Assembly (NCBI GenBank): GCA_946614255.1
Contig: CAMOGS010000061.1
Span: 1-32,523 of the forward strand
Direction of reading: 5' to 3'
Source: UBA3871 sp002392265
GTDB lineage: Bacteria; Bacillota; Clostridia; Peptostreptococcales; Anaerovoracaceae
DNA length: 32,523 nt
A program made the position numbers and the translations under genes. The notes below the pieces were generated by a model. The model worked only from the letters and a program-made list of their open reading frames with translations. It searched no databases and was not told the DNA's origin. How positions within the stretch are numbered: the stretch's first letter is position 1; every line of letters starts with the position of its first letter. Of this stretch, positions 17,280 through 25,837 are shown piece after piece.

Positions 17280-18260
17280 ATGCAAATGACAGAATGTGTT
17301 CTGGGTATTGATACCAGCAACTACAAAACATCCGCAGCACTGGTCGATTTGTCGGGCAGAATAATTGCGGATTCAAGAGAATTATTAAAGGTAAAAAAGG
17401 GTGAAAGAGGGCTTAGACAATCTGAAGCCCTGTTTCAGCATGTGGAAAACCTTCCTCACGTACTTGATAATGTGTACCGGTCCCTGAGTGGCAGCTCAAT
17501 TAAGGCTGTCTGCGTGTCGGTAAAGCCTCGCCCTGCAGAGGGGTCCTATATGCCTTGCTTTAATGCAGGGAGGACAGCCGGTCAAATTATTGCGGGGGCG
17601 TTATCGGTTCCCCTTTACGAAACAAGCCACCAGGAGGGTCATATTGCGGCAATAGAAGGGAGCCTGGGCTTCGAGCTTCCGCAGGATTTTTTATCGCTTC
17701 ATCTTTCGGGCGGTACCTGCGAGCTTTTAAAGGTGCATAGGGCAAGGACCGGTTATGATATCGAAATCGTGGGCGGCTCAAAGGACATATCCTTCGGTCA
17801 GGTGATAGACCGCGTAGGTGTTGCTCTGGGAATGGAATTTCCCTCGGGTGTCTTTATGGATGAAATGGCCATAAAAGCCTCAAAATTGACTTATAAACCG
17901 CTTTTAACCGGTGTCAGGGTATCTGAATCATGGTTCAATCTTTCGGGCCTTGAAACGCAGGCGCAAAGAGCTGTCGAAAATTCAGGCTCGGCAGCCGGCT
18001 TTGACAGCTCTGCTCTGATACTCGAGCTTTTTGACCGCATCACAGCCTGCACCGAAAAGATGATAGAGCAGGCGAAAAAGACCTACGGCCTGAAAACCGT
18101 ACTGTTTGCCGGCGGAGTCAGCTCAAGCAGATATATCAGCGAAAAGCTCATGCGGTATTCAAAGGATATGGGCTATGAGTTTTACTTCGGAGATCAGTCA
18201 CTTTCATCGGATAACGCAGTAGGCACTGCAAGAATCGGCGTGAGGTTGTTTAATTTATGA
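17280..18260 (+). CDS. TsaD/Kae1-family paralog (annotated as O-sialoglycoprotein endopeptidase)
   Basis: A 326-residue protein of the ASKHA superfamily resembling TsaD. Visible elements are the phosphate-binding GIDTSNYKTSAALVD at 9-23, the metal-binding HQEGH at 117-121, LSGGTCELLKV, and the C-terminal GGVSSSRYISEKLM. TsaD itself makes the t6A tRNA modification with TsaB, TsaE and TsaC. In this copy the segment that in TsaD reads roughly GPGLxGSLLVG is replaced by KPRPAEGSYMPCF (82-94), so it is probably a paralog with another job, not the t6A enzyme. It sits between nusB and xseA, as in other Clostridia, and overlaps xseA by 4 bp. A second in-frame ATG lies at 17286. Confidence 0.8.
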   Translation: MQMTECVLGIDTSNYKTSAALVDLSGRIIADSRELLKVKKGERGLRQSEALFQHVENLPHVLDNVYRSLSGSSIKAVCVSVKPRPAEGSYMPCFNAGRTAGQIIAGALSVPLYETSHQEGHIAAIEGSLGFELPQDFLSLHLSGGTCELLKVHRARTGYDIEIVGGSKDISFGQVIDRVGVALGMEFPSGVFMDEMAIKASKLTYKPLLTGVRVSESWFNLSGLETQAQRAVENSGSAAGFDSSALILELFDRITACTEKMIEQAKKTYGLKTVLFAGGVSSSRYISEKLMRYSKDMGYEFYFGDQSLSSDNAVGTARIGVRLFNL

Positions 18261-19390
18261 AACCTGTAACAGTAGCACAGCTGAACAGCTATGTAAAAAG
18301 AATACTAAGCGGAGACCCCGTTTTATCGAATATTTCTGTCGAAGGCGAGGTTTCGGGTTTGAAATATCACCCTACAGGAGTATATTTCAACCTGAAAGAT
18401 GCCTCTTCAAAGGTAAGCTGTTATATTACGCCGCAGACAGCCCGCAACCTTGATATAAAGCTCGAGGACGGGATGAGCATCATCGCACACGGCTTTGTCA
18501 GTGTTTACGAGAGGGGCGGTTCTTATTCCCTTTACATCAGAGCGGTTGAAACCGCGGGCATAGGTGCTCTCGCAGAGGCTTTCGAAAAGCTAAAGAAAAA
18601 GCTTGAAGCTGAGGGTTTGTTCGACGAGTCGCACAAAAAGCCTCTTCCGGCTTTTCCGAAAAGGGTTGCCGTCGTAACATCTGCAACAGGCGCAGCCGTG
18701 CAGGACATCATAAAGATAATTACCACAAAGAACGATTATGTGGATATACTGATTTATCCGGTTCTGGTTCAGGGGCCGGGAGCACCTGATGATATAGCGG
18801 ACGCAATCAGATTTATAAATGAAAGCTTTGACGATATAGACGTAATGATAGTAGGTCGCGGAGGCGGTTCCGTTGAGGAGCTTTGGGCCTTTAACGAGGA
18901 AATCGTGGCACGTGCTATTTATGCTTCGGATATTCCGATAATCTCCGCAGTCGGTCACGAGACGGATTTCACCATAGCTGATTTTGTATCCGACAGACGT
19001 GCTGAAACGCCTACGGCTGCCGCTAATATGGCTGTTCCCGATACAGGGGAGCTGAGGATGTATCTCGAAGAAAGGCGTGAGCTGCTGCTTGCTGCATTAA
19101 AGGCAAATGTGGCGGCAAAAGAGGAGCGTGTAAAGCGTGCGGGGCTTGATGCGATGAAGCGTGAAATTGCTTCGAAAATCACGATAGGTGAGCTGAAATG
19201 CAAAGGCTTTATGGATACACTTTCTCAGCTAAATCCCGTTAAAACCATGGAAAGAGGATATGCAGCCTTAACCGACGCATCAGGCAGGTTCATATCATCA
19301 GCTGCGGATATTAAAACAGGCGACAAGGTAAATGCACGTCTTAGTGACGGCAGCATCGCAATGACTGTTGACAGCGTCAGCAGGCTATAG
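18257..19390 (+). CDS. xseA: Exodeoxyribonuclease VII large subunit
   Basis: The large subunit of Exo VII, which degrades single-stranded DNA to oligonucleotides. The N-terminal OB domain (VAQLNSYVKRIL through LKDASSKVSCYI, residues ~4-60) binds DNA, and the catalytic region contains VVTSATGAAVQDI and GRGGGSVEELWAFN. Length is 377 residues, a little shorter than the usual 400-450; the reduction appears to be in the C-terminal coiled-coil part. Its ATG overlaps the TGA of the TsaD paralog. The small subunit follows 17 bp later, so both subunits come from one message. Confidence 0.97.
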   Translation: MKPVTVAQLNSYVKRILSGDPVLSNISVEGEVSGLKYHPTGVYFNLKDASSKVSCYITPQTARNLDIKLEDGMSIIAHGFVSVYERGGSYSLYIRAVETAGIGALAEAFEKLKKKLEAEGLFDESHKKPLPAFPKRVAVVTSATGAAVQDIIKIITTKNDYVDILIYPVLVQGPGAPDDIADAIRFINESFDDIDVMIVGRGGGSVEELWAFNEEIVARAIYASDIPIISAVGHETDFTIADFVSDRRAETPTAAANMAVPDTGELRMYLEERRELLLAALKANVAAKEERVKRAGLDAMKREIASKITIGELKCKGFMDTLSQLNPVKTMERGYAALTDASGRFISSAADIKTGDKVNARLSDGSIAMTVDSVSRL

Positions 19391-19407
19391 CAAAGTGAGG
19401 TAGGAAA

Positions 19408-19620
19408 ATGACTGCAAAGAATACAGATATCAAAGATCCGGTTAAGCTTGATTTTGAAGACAGCATGGCAAAGCTCGAAAGCATGGCCGAGACCATCAAA
19501 AAGGACAATATTTCGCTCGAAGAGGCAATGCAGGCCTACGAGGACGGCGTGAAATATTATAAGAGATGCGTGGAAATACTTGATTCCGCTAAACAGCGCA
19601 TCGAAACATATGAAAAATAA
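19408..19620 (+). CDS. xseB: Exodeoxyribonuclease VII small subunit
   Basis: A 70-residue helical protein with the family pattern DFEDSMAKLESMAETIKKDN followed by SLEEAMQAYEDGVKYYKRC. Several small subunits decorate one large subunit and control its nuclease activity. It lies directly behind xseA with a GTGAGGTAGG ribosome-binding region, and 14 bp ahead of the prenyl synthase. The size is normal for the family. Confidence 0.95.
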   Translation: MTAKNTDIKDPVKLDFEDSMAKLESMAETIKKDNISLEEAMQAYEDGVKYYKRCVEILDSAKQRIETYEK

Positions 19621-19634
19621 TCAGGAGGTAAAAC

Positions 19635-20528
19635 ATGAACGATAAATATTTAGAGTACAAAGAACTACTTGAAAAACATCTTCTCGACTTTTTACCCGAT
19701 ATCGATCACAAGAGCATCACGCTCTACGAATCGATGAAATACAGCCTCACCGCAGGCGGAAAAAGACTGCGCCCTGTACTGCTTTTGGCAAGCTGCGATT
19801 TTGCGGGCGGAAGCGTAACGGATGCTCTGCCTTATGCCTGCGCTATGGAATATATTCAGACCTATTCTCTGATTCACGACGACCTGCCTGCCATGGACAA
19901 TGATGATCTGCGCAGGGGCGTTCCGACAAACCACAAGGTTTTCGGTGACGCTATTGCAATTCTTGCGGGCGACGGTCTGCTTAACACCGCATTCGAATGC
20001 ATGAACAAGGACATGCTGATGTATTTTGACGAGCCTGAAAAGCTGAAAAACAGAGTAAAGGCCAGCTACGAAATCGCAAAGGGTGCAGGCTGCCGAGGCA
20101 TGGTTGCCGGTCAGGTTGCGGATATCGAGGCCGAGGGCAAGCAGTGCTCAAAGGAAATGCTCGAATACATGTTTATCAATAAAACCAGCGCTCTGATTGT
20201 AGCCTCCGTTCGTGCCGGACTGATGCTCGGAGGTGCTGATGACAGAATGCTTGACGATCTCACCAAATATGCCGAGTGCATCGGACTGGCATTTCAGATT
20301 GAAGACGACCTTTTGGACGTTCTCGGCGATGCAAAGGAGCTCGGGAAAAAGACGGGCATGGATGCCGAGAGAGCAAAATCAACATATCCTGGTCTTTACG
20401 GAATCGAAAAGTCTCACGAGAGACTTTCGGAGCTCTATGAAGCTGCCGCAAATTATATCGCTCCGTACTACGACAATGCGGAATTCTTTGCCGCTATCAT
20501 AGAAATACTCAAAAACAGACGAAAATAG
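19635..20528 (+). CDS. ispA: Polyprenyl (farnesyl) diphosphate synthase
   Basis: A 297-residue trans-prenyltransferase that condenses isopentenyl diphosphate with allylic diphosphates, most likely up to farnesyl diphosphate (C15). The first aspartate motif is DDLPAMD at 82-88 and the second is DDLLD at 224-228; both bind Mg2+ and diphosphate. GGKRLRP near 38-44 binds IPP. An AGGAGG site precedes the ATG. It is adjacent to dxs, the entry enzyme of the MEP pathway, so supply and use of isoprenoid precursors are encoded together. Product length (FPP or GGPP) is inferred only. Confidence 0.94.
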   Translation: MNDKYLEYKELLEKHLLDFLPDIDHKSITLYESMKYSLTAGGKRLRPVLLLASCDFAGGSVTDALPYACAMEYIQTYSLIHDDLPAMDNDDLRRGVPTNHKVFGDAIAILAGDGLLNTAFECMNKDMLMYFDEPEKLKNRVKASYEIAKGAGCRGMVAGQVADIEAEGKQCSKEMLEYMFINKTSALIVASVRAGLMLGGADDRMLDDLTKYAECIGLAFQIEDDLLDVLGDAKELGKKTGMDAERAKSTYPGLYGIEKSHERLSELYEAAANYIAPYYDNAEFFAAIIEILKNRRK

Positions 20529-20536
20529 GAGTTTTT

Positions 20537-22399
20537 ATGTTTGAAAATCACTTTGGTGACTACAAATTCCCACAGGATTTAAAGACCATGAGCCTGGCTG
20601 AAATGGATCTGCTCTGTGAGGATATCAGAAGCTTCCTGATAGAAAAGGTTTCAAAGACGGGCGGTCATCTGGCCAGCAACCTCGGAATCGTGGAGCTTAG
20701 TGTAGCACTTCACAAATATTACAAAAGCCCGCTCGACAAAATTGTGTGGGATGTGGGTCATCAGACCTATGTGCACAAAATACTTACCGGCAGAGCGGCA
20801 GGCTTTGATAACCTGCGCGGTCTTGACGGAATGTCAGGCTTCCCTAAAATGTGCGAAAGCGAACACGATCTGCTCGACATGGGGCACAGCAGCACTTCCG
20901 TATCGATTGCGGCAGGGCTTGCTGCAGCCAGAGACCTAAAGGGTGAGGACTATGCTGTCGTCGCAGTAATCGGTGACGGCGCTCTTACCGGCGGAGAAGC
21001 CTATGAGGCGCTGAACAGCCTGGGTGCAGAAAAGACAAAGGTCATCATCATCCTCAATGACAACGGCATGTCGATTTCAAAGAACACGGGCGGAATGTCC
21101 CAGCATCTTTCGAGTATGCGTACCAGCAAGGGATATCAGGAGTTCAAGGTTGCCGTAAAAAACGCGCTGAAAAAATCGCCGAGCGTATACAAGGGCGTTG
21201 AACACATAAAAGACACTTTGAAGTATGCCTTTGTTGACGGTATTATTTTCGAAGAGATGGGGCTTACTTATCTCGGACCTGTGGACGGTCACAATATCGA
21301 AGATTTACTGAATGCCTTTTCACTCGCAAAGCGGGTGCAGGGGCCTGTTATAATACATGCAATTACGCAAAAGGGAAAGGGCTATGAGCCTGCAGAAAAG
21401 AATCCGGGCCTGTTTCACGGCATCGGACCTTTTGACGTGCAAACGGGAAAGCCTGTGTCTAAGGGTGCAGGAATCAGCTACAGCAAGGTTTTCGGCGACA
21501 AACTGATAGAACTGGCGGGAAAGAACCCGGCTGTCGTAGCTGTTTCGGCCGCGATGATTGAAGGCACGGGACTTTCGAGGTTTTCTGAAATCTATCCGGA
21601 GAGGATATTCGATGTGGGAATCGCAGAGCAGAATGCGGTTTCGTTTGCGGCAGGACTTGCAAGAAACGGGCTCAGACCGGTGGTTGCAATATACTCAACA
21701 TTTCTGCAAAGAGCCTACGATCAGATTATGATAGACGTTTGTCTGAACAAGCTTCCGGTTATTTTTGCGATTGACCGTGCAGGATGCGTAGGGCAGGACG
21801 GTCAGACGCATCATGGTCTTTATGATTTTTCTTATCTCTCGCACATGCCGGGAATGACTGTGCTGGCTCCGCGCGACGGAATGGAGCTTGAAGAGATGCT
21901 CGAATATGCCGTGACTCTGAGCGGACCTGTTGCAATCAGATATCCGAGAGGCAATTCAACGAATTTCGAAATTTCGGGTAGATTTAGTGGCAATAACTAT
22001 TTTATGGTAAACCAAAATCCCGCAGATGTCGAAATATGGGCAAGCGGCAGCATGGTAAGGCGCGCTGTGGAGGCTTGTGAGATATTAAATAAAAAAGGGT
22101 ATAAAGTAAATGTAATGAACAATGCCATTGCCTTTCCGCTCGATGAAGCTCATCTTTTGAGCGTAAAAGACCGCGCAAAGCTCCTTGTTACACTCGAGGA
22201 CAATGTTCTTGCGGGCGGCGCCGGGCAGAGTATTGCAGCATTTTTAGCTCAAAACTGTCCCGAAACAGAGGTAAGATGCATAGGATGGCCAAATACCTTC
22301 ATAGAGCAGGGGGATACCGAAAAGCTCTTTGAAAGATACGGACTCGACGGCAAAAGCATAGCGGAAAGGATAAGTGGTTTCATTGAAGGAAAGGCTTGA
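20537..22399 (+). CDS. dxs: 1-deoxy-D-xylulose-5-phosphate synthase
   Basis: Joins pyruvate and glyceraldehyde-3-phosphate with thiamine diphosphate as the first step of the MEP isoprenoid pathway. The 620-residue protein has VWDVGHQTYVHKIL and the ThDP motif GDGALTGGEAYEALN ending in NDNGMSISKN. The pyrimidine domain carries VGIAEQNA with the catalytic Glu at about 364, and a transketolase C-terminal domain follows. No regulatory RNA is seen upstream; only 8 bp separate it from ispA. Its 3' end overlaps the tlyA reading frame by 17-26 bp. Confidence 0.97.
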   Translation: MFENHFGDYKFPQDLKTMSLAEMDLLCEDIRSFLIEKVSKTGGHLASNLGIVELSVALHKYYKSPLDKIVWDVGHQTYVHKILTGRAAGFDNLRGLDGMSGFPKMCESEHDLLDMGHSSTSVSIAAGLAAARDLKGEDYAVVAVIGDGALTGGEAYEALNSLGAEKTKVIIILNDNGMSISKNTGGMSQHLSSMRTSKGYQEFKVAVKNALKKSPSVYKGVEHIKDTLKYAFVDGIIFEEMGLTYLGPVDGHNIEDLLNAFSLAKRVQGPVIIHAITQKGKGYEPAEKNPGLFHGIGPFDVQTGKPVSKGAGISYSKVFGDKLIELAGKNPAVVAVSAAMIEGTGLSRFSEIYPERIFDVGIAEQNAVSFAAGLARNGLRPVVAIYSTFLQRAYDQIMIDVCLNKLPVIFAIDRAGCVGQDGQTHHGLYDFSYLSHMPGMTVLAPRDGMELEEMLEYAVTLSGPVAIRYPRGNSTNFEISGRFSGNNYFMVNQNPADVEIWASGSMVRRAVEACEILNKKGYKVNVMNNAIAFPLDEAHLLSVKDRAKLLVTLEDNVLAGGAGQSIAAFLAQNCPETEVRCIGWPNTFIEQGDTEKLFERYGLDGKSIAERISGFIEGKA

Positions 22400-23192
22400 T
22401 GTAATACTTGTAAACCGAGGTCTTTATCAGTCCCGCGAAAAGGCAAAGGCCGGAATAATGGCAGGAATAGTCTATGTGGACGGGCAGCGCGTGGACAAGG
22501 CGGGAACCCCGGTGAATGAAAATGCCGATATATTTGTGAAAGAAGACATTTGTCCTTATGTCAGCCGAGGAGGCTTAAAGCTCGATAAAACAATGCTGCT
22601 TTACGGCTTTGAGCTCGAGGGCTGCACATGTGTTGACATAGGCGCAAGCACAGGCGGTTTTACAGACTGCATGCTGCAGCACGGCGCAAAAAAGGTTTAT
22701 GCGATTGACGTCGGCTACGGCCAGCTTGATTACAAGCTCAGAAACGACCCGCGCGTTGTCAATATGGAAAAGTGCAATGTGCGCTATCTCGATGTAAACA
22801 CTGTGGACCCGGATGTCGATTTTATTTCAATCGATGTTTCTTTTATATCGTTAAAGCTGATATTCCCCGTAGCTTCAAAGCTGCTCGGTCCCGAAGGCGG
22901 AATTGTGGCGCTGATAAAGCCGCAGTTCGAAGCCGGACGCGAGCAGGTCGGAAAGAAGGGAATAGTCAGAGACCCCGAGGTACATAAAGAGGTCATAATG
23001 AATGTGGCTTCCTATGCGGCAGATAACGGGCTGTACCCGCATGGGCTCACATTTTCGCCTATAACGGGTGCAAAGGGCAATATCGAATATTTGATTTATT
23101 TAAAGAAAACTCCCGCAGAAACCTATTCAGAGGAGCTTTTCGAGGCTGTGGCGCAGGCCGTGGTCAATAAATCCCACGAGGAATTAAAATGA
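22383..23192 (+). CDS. tlyA: TlyA family rRNA 2'-O-methyltransferase / hemolysin-like
   Basis: An S4 RNA-binding domain (residues ~1-60, REKAKAGIMAGIVYVDGQRV) is fused to an FtsJ-like methyltransferase with the SAM motif VDIGASTGGFTDCML. In mycobacteria TlyA methylates 16S C1409 and 23S C1920; in Clostridia the target is unproven. The TTG at 22383 is preferred because it yields the family-typical opening (M)KERLDV. A GTG at 22374 is closer to the AAAGGA sequence and would add three residues. The gene lies inside the usual dxs-tlyA context, but nadK, argR and recN, which often follow, are replaced here by mutS. It overlaps mutS by 4 bp. Confidence 0.92.
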   Translation: MKERLDVILVNRGLYQSREKAKAGIMAGIVYVDGQRVDKAGTPVNENADIFVKEDICPYVSRGGLKLDKTMLLYGFELEGCTCVDIGASTGGFTDCMLQHGAKKVYAIDVGYGQLDYKLRNDPRVVNMEKCNVRYLDVNTVDPDVDFISIDVSFISLKLIFPVASKLLGPEGGIVALIKPQFEAGREQVGKKGIVRDPEVHKEVIMNVASYAADNGLYPHGLTFSPITGAKGNIEYLIYLKKTPAETYSEELFEAVAQAVVNKSHEELK

Positions 23193-25837
23193 GTTTATCA
23201 CCAATGATGCAGCAATATCTTGATATTTCCGCGAAATATCCCGATTGCATTCTTTTCTTCCGTCTCGGTGACTTTTACGAGATGTTTTTTGAGGATGCAA
23301 AGGTAGTTTCCAAAGAACTCGATCTGGTTCTTACGGGAAAGCAGTGCGGACTCCCGGAGCGTGCGCCTATGTGCGGCGTTCCTTTTCATGCCTGCGATTC
23401 ATATATTGCAAAATTGGTTGAAAAAGGCTACAAAATAGCCATATGTGAGCAGATGGAGGACCCTGCATCGTGCAAGGGGCTGGTTCCGCGCGAGGTTGTG
23501 CAGATTGTGACACCCGGCACGGTGACAAAGGAAACCATGCTCAGTGAAAAAGAAAACAACTATATTGCTTCGATTTTTACTTCAGAAGATTACATTTCAC
23601 TCTGCTATTCGGATATCACTACGGGCGAGCTCGCATCTACGATATTCGTAAACGGCAGAGAAGGTGAACAGACGCTGATAAACGAGCTGGTTCGCATAAA
23701 TGTGCGCGAGCTGGTTTTGTCAGAAGAAGCGGCAGAGGTTCTGCCACTCGATGAAGTGGAGCATCTGATTCACCCATTTATGAACCGGAAACCTTCGGTT
23801 TATTTTGACAGAAAGGCTTGCGAAGCCACTATATGTAAGCAGTTTGGCATTTCTTCCGCCATGGGGCTGGGGCTTGGCGACCACGCAGAGTCGATCTGTG
23901 CCGTCGGCGGGCTTCTCATCTTACTTTCGGAAACGCAGAAAGGGCTGGAGCATCTCAAAAACCTCACCCTCTACGAAGTAAGCGGCCATATGTCGCTCGA
24001 CCGCGCCACAATCAGAAACCTTGAGCTTACTGAAACTCTCTACGAAAAGAGGGTGCAGGGTTCGCTTCTCTGGGTTCTCGATAAATGCGGGACGGCAATG
24101 GGCTCGCGAAAGCTGAAGCAGTGGCTCAGAGAGCCTCTTTGCGACTCGGCAGAGATAAATCGCAGGCTCAATGCGGTGGAGATTTTGTTTGATTCGGTGC
24201 TGCTTCGCAACGATCTGCGTGAGGCGCTGAAGGGAATCTATGACCTTGAAAGGCTGGCAGGCCGCATTGCAACCGGCGGTGCAAATGGCAAGGATATGAT
24301 CGCTTTGCGTAATTCCATCGCCTCTCTTCCGGAGATAAAGCTTTGTCTCCAGGATTTTAATGACGGGCTGCTTTCGGAAATAAATGCAGATATCAATCCG
24401 CTGCGCGACATCTATGAAAAGATTGACGCTGCAATCGTTTCGGAGCCTCCGATGACGATAAAGGAGGGCGGACTTATAAAGAGCGGTTATTCAAAGGAGC
24501 TCGACGATTTAAAGGCCGGCATAAAGGATGCAAAGCTTTGGATTGCCTCGCTTGAAAGCACTGAAAAACAGCGAACCGGCATCACTCATCTGAAGGTCGG
24601 CTTTAACAAGGTTTTCGGCTATTATATTGAGGTTTCGAAATCAAATCTCGACATGATTCCGGAAAACTATATCAGAAAGCAGACGCTTGTGGGCGCCGAG
24701 CGATTCATAACTCCGGAATTAAAGGAGATGGAATCGCTGGTTTTAAACGCCGAAACAAAGATAAACCAGCTCGAATACGAACTGTTCTGCGAGCTTAGAG
24801 CTCTGGCCGGGCAGTACACGGGCGAGCTTCAGAAGACAGCATCAGCCATAGCCGTTTTGGATGTTCTTTGCTCGTTTGCGGAGGTTTCCTCGAGACTGGG
24901 CTATGTAAAGCCTAATGTCAGCGATTCGGATGAAATCTACATCAGAGGCGGCAGACACCCTGTAATCGAGCAGACCATAACGGATGGTCTCTTTGTCGCA
25001 AACGACACGTACTGCAACCTGAGCGATGCTTCGATGCTGCTGATTACAGGACCAAACATGGCCGGTAAATCGACCTATATGCGTCAGACGGCGCTGATTG
25101 TGCTGATGGCTCAGGCAGGCTGCTTTGTTCCTTGCGAAAGCGCAAAAATCGGCGTTTGCGACCGCATATTTACGCGTATCGGAGCTTCCGACAATCTCGC
25201 AATGGGTCAGTCGACCTTCTTTGTTGAGATGAGCGAGCTGGCTTATATATTAAACTGCTCTACGAGAAAATCGCTGATTATTCTCGACGAAATAGGGCGT
25301 GGGACATCAACCTATGACGGCCTTTCCATCGCATGGGCCGTTGTTAATCATCTCTGCTCGGACAGCCGCCGCGCACGCACGCTGTTTGCGACGCACTATC
25401 ACGAGCTGACTTCGCTCGAGGGTACGGTAAAGGGCTGCACAAATCTAAACGTCGATGTGGCCGACACAGGCGGGGATATTGTCTTTCTGCACAAAATCGT
25501 GCCGGGTCCGGCGAGCAGGTCCTACGGTATTCATGTGGCAAAGCTTGCAGGCGTTCCGAAGCAGGTCCTCGATGACGCAGAGGCCAGGCTTGCCGATCTC
25601 GAAAGCAGTGACAGCTCCGCTTCACTATATGCGGGAGGCAAGGCGAACTCAAAGCGAAAGGGCAGTAGCGGCAGTGGAAATGTCGATGAATCCGGTGAAA
25701 TGCAGATTTCGATGTTTGACTTTGCGCCGAATCCGGTAGTTGAGCAGCTCAAAGCGCTCAATCTTATGGATATTCGCCCAAGCGAAGCAATCAAGATATT
25801 GGAGGAGCTCCAGGAGCTTGCAAGAAAGAATCTATGA
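23189..25837 (+). CDS. mutS: DNA mismatch repair protein MutS
   Basis: Recognises mispairs and recruits MutL. The 882-residue protein carries the mismatch-binding Phe-X-Glu motif at F29-Y-E31 (GDFYEMFF), connector, lever and clamp domains. The ATPase has the Walker A motif GPNMAGKST at 621-629 and the Walker B/signature DEIGRGTSTYDG. A low-complexity Ser/Gly/Lys linker (KANSKRKGSSGSGN) precedes the C-terminal helices. Start and stop overlap both neighbours (ATGA with tlyA, ATGATAA with mutL). The FYE motif marks it as MutS1, not the recombination-type MutS2. Confidence 0.98.
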   Translation: MSLSPMMQQYLDISAKYPDCILFFRLGDFYEMFFEDAKVVSKELDLVLTGKQCGLPERAPMCGVPFHACDSYIAKLVEKGYKIAICEQMEDPASCKGLVPREVVQIVTPGTVTKETMLSEKENNYIASIFTSEDYISLCYSDITTGELASTIFVNGREGEQTLINELVRINVRELVLSEEAAEVLPLDEVEHLIHPFMNRKPSVYFDRKACEATICKQFGISSAMGLGLGDHAESICAVGGLLILLSETQKGLEHLKNLTLYEVSGHMSLDRATIRNLELTETLYEKRVQGSLLWVLDKCGTAMGSRKLKQWLREPLCDSAEINRRLNAVEILFDSVLLRNDLREALKGIYDLERLAGRIATGGANGKDMIALRNSIASLPEIKLCLQDFNDGLLSEINADINPLRDIYEKIDAAIVSEPPMTIKEGGLIKSGYSKELDDLKAGIKDAKLWIASLESTEKQRTGITHLKVGFNKVFGYYIEVSKSNLDMIPENYIRKQTLVGAERFITPELKEMESLVLNAETKINQLEYELFCELRALAGQYTGELQKTASAIAVLDVLCSFAEVSSRLGYVKPNVSDSDEIYIRGGRHPVIEQTITDGLFVANDTYCNLSDASMLLITGPNMAGKSTYMRQTALIVLMAQAGCFVPCESAKIGVCDRIFTRIGASDNLAMGQSTFFVEMSELAYILNCSTRKSLIILDEIGRGTSTYDGLSIAWAVVNHLCSDSRRARTLFATHYHELTSLEGTVKGCTNLNVDVADTGGDIVFLHKIVPGPASRSYGIHVAKLAGVPKQVLDDAEARLADLESSDSSASLYAGGKANSKRKGSSGSGNVDESGEMQISMFDFAPNPVVEQLKALNLMDIRPSEAIKILEELQELARKNL

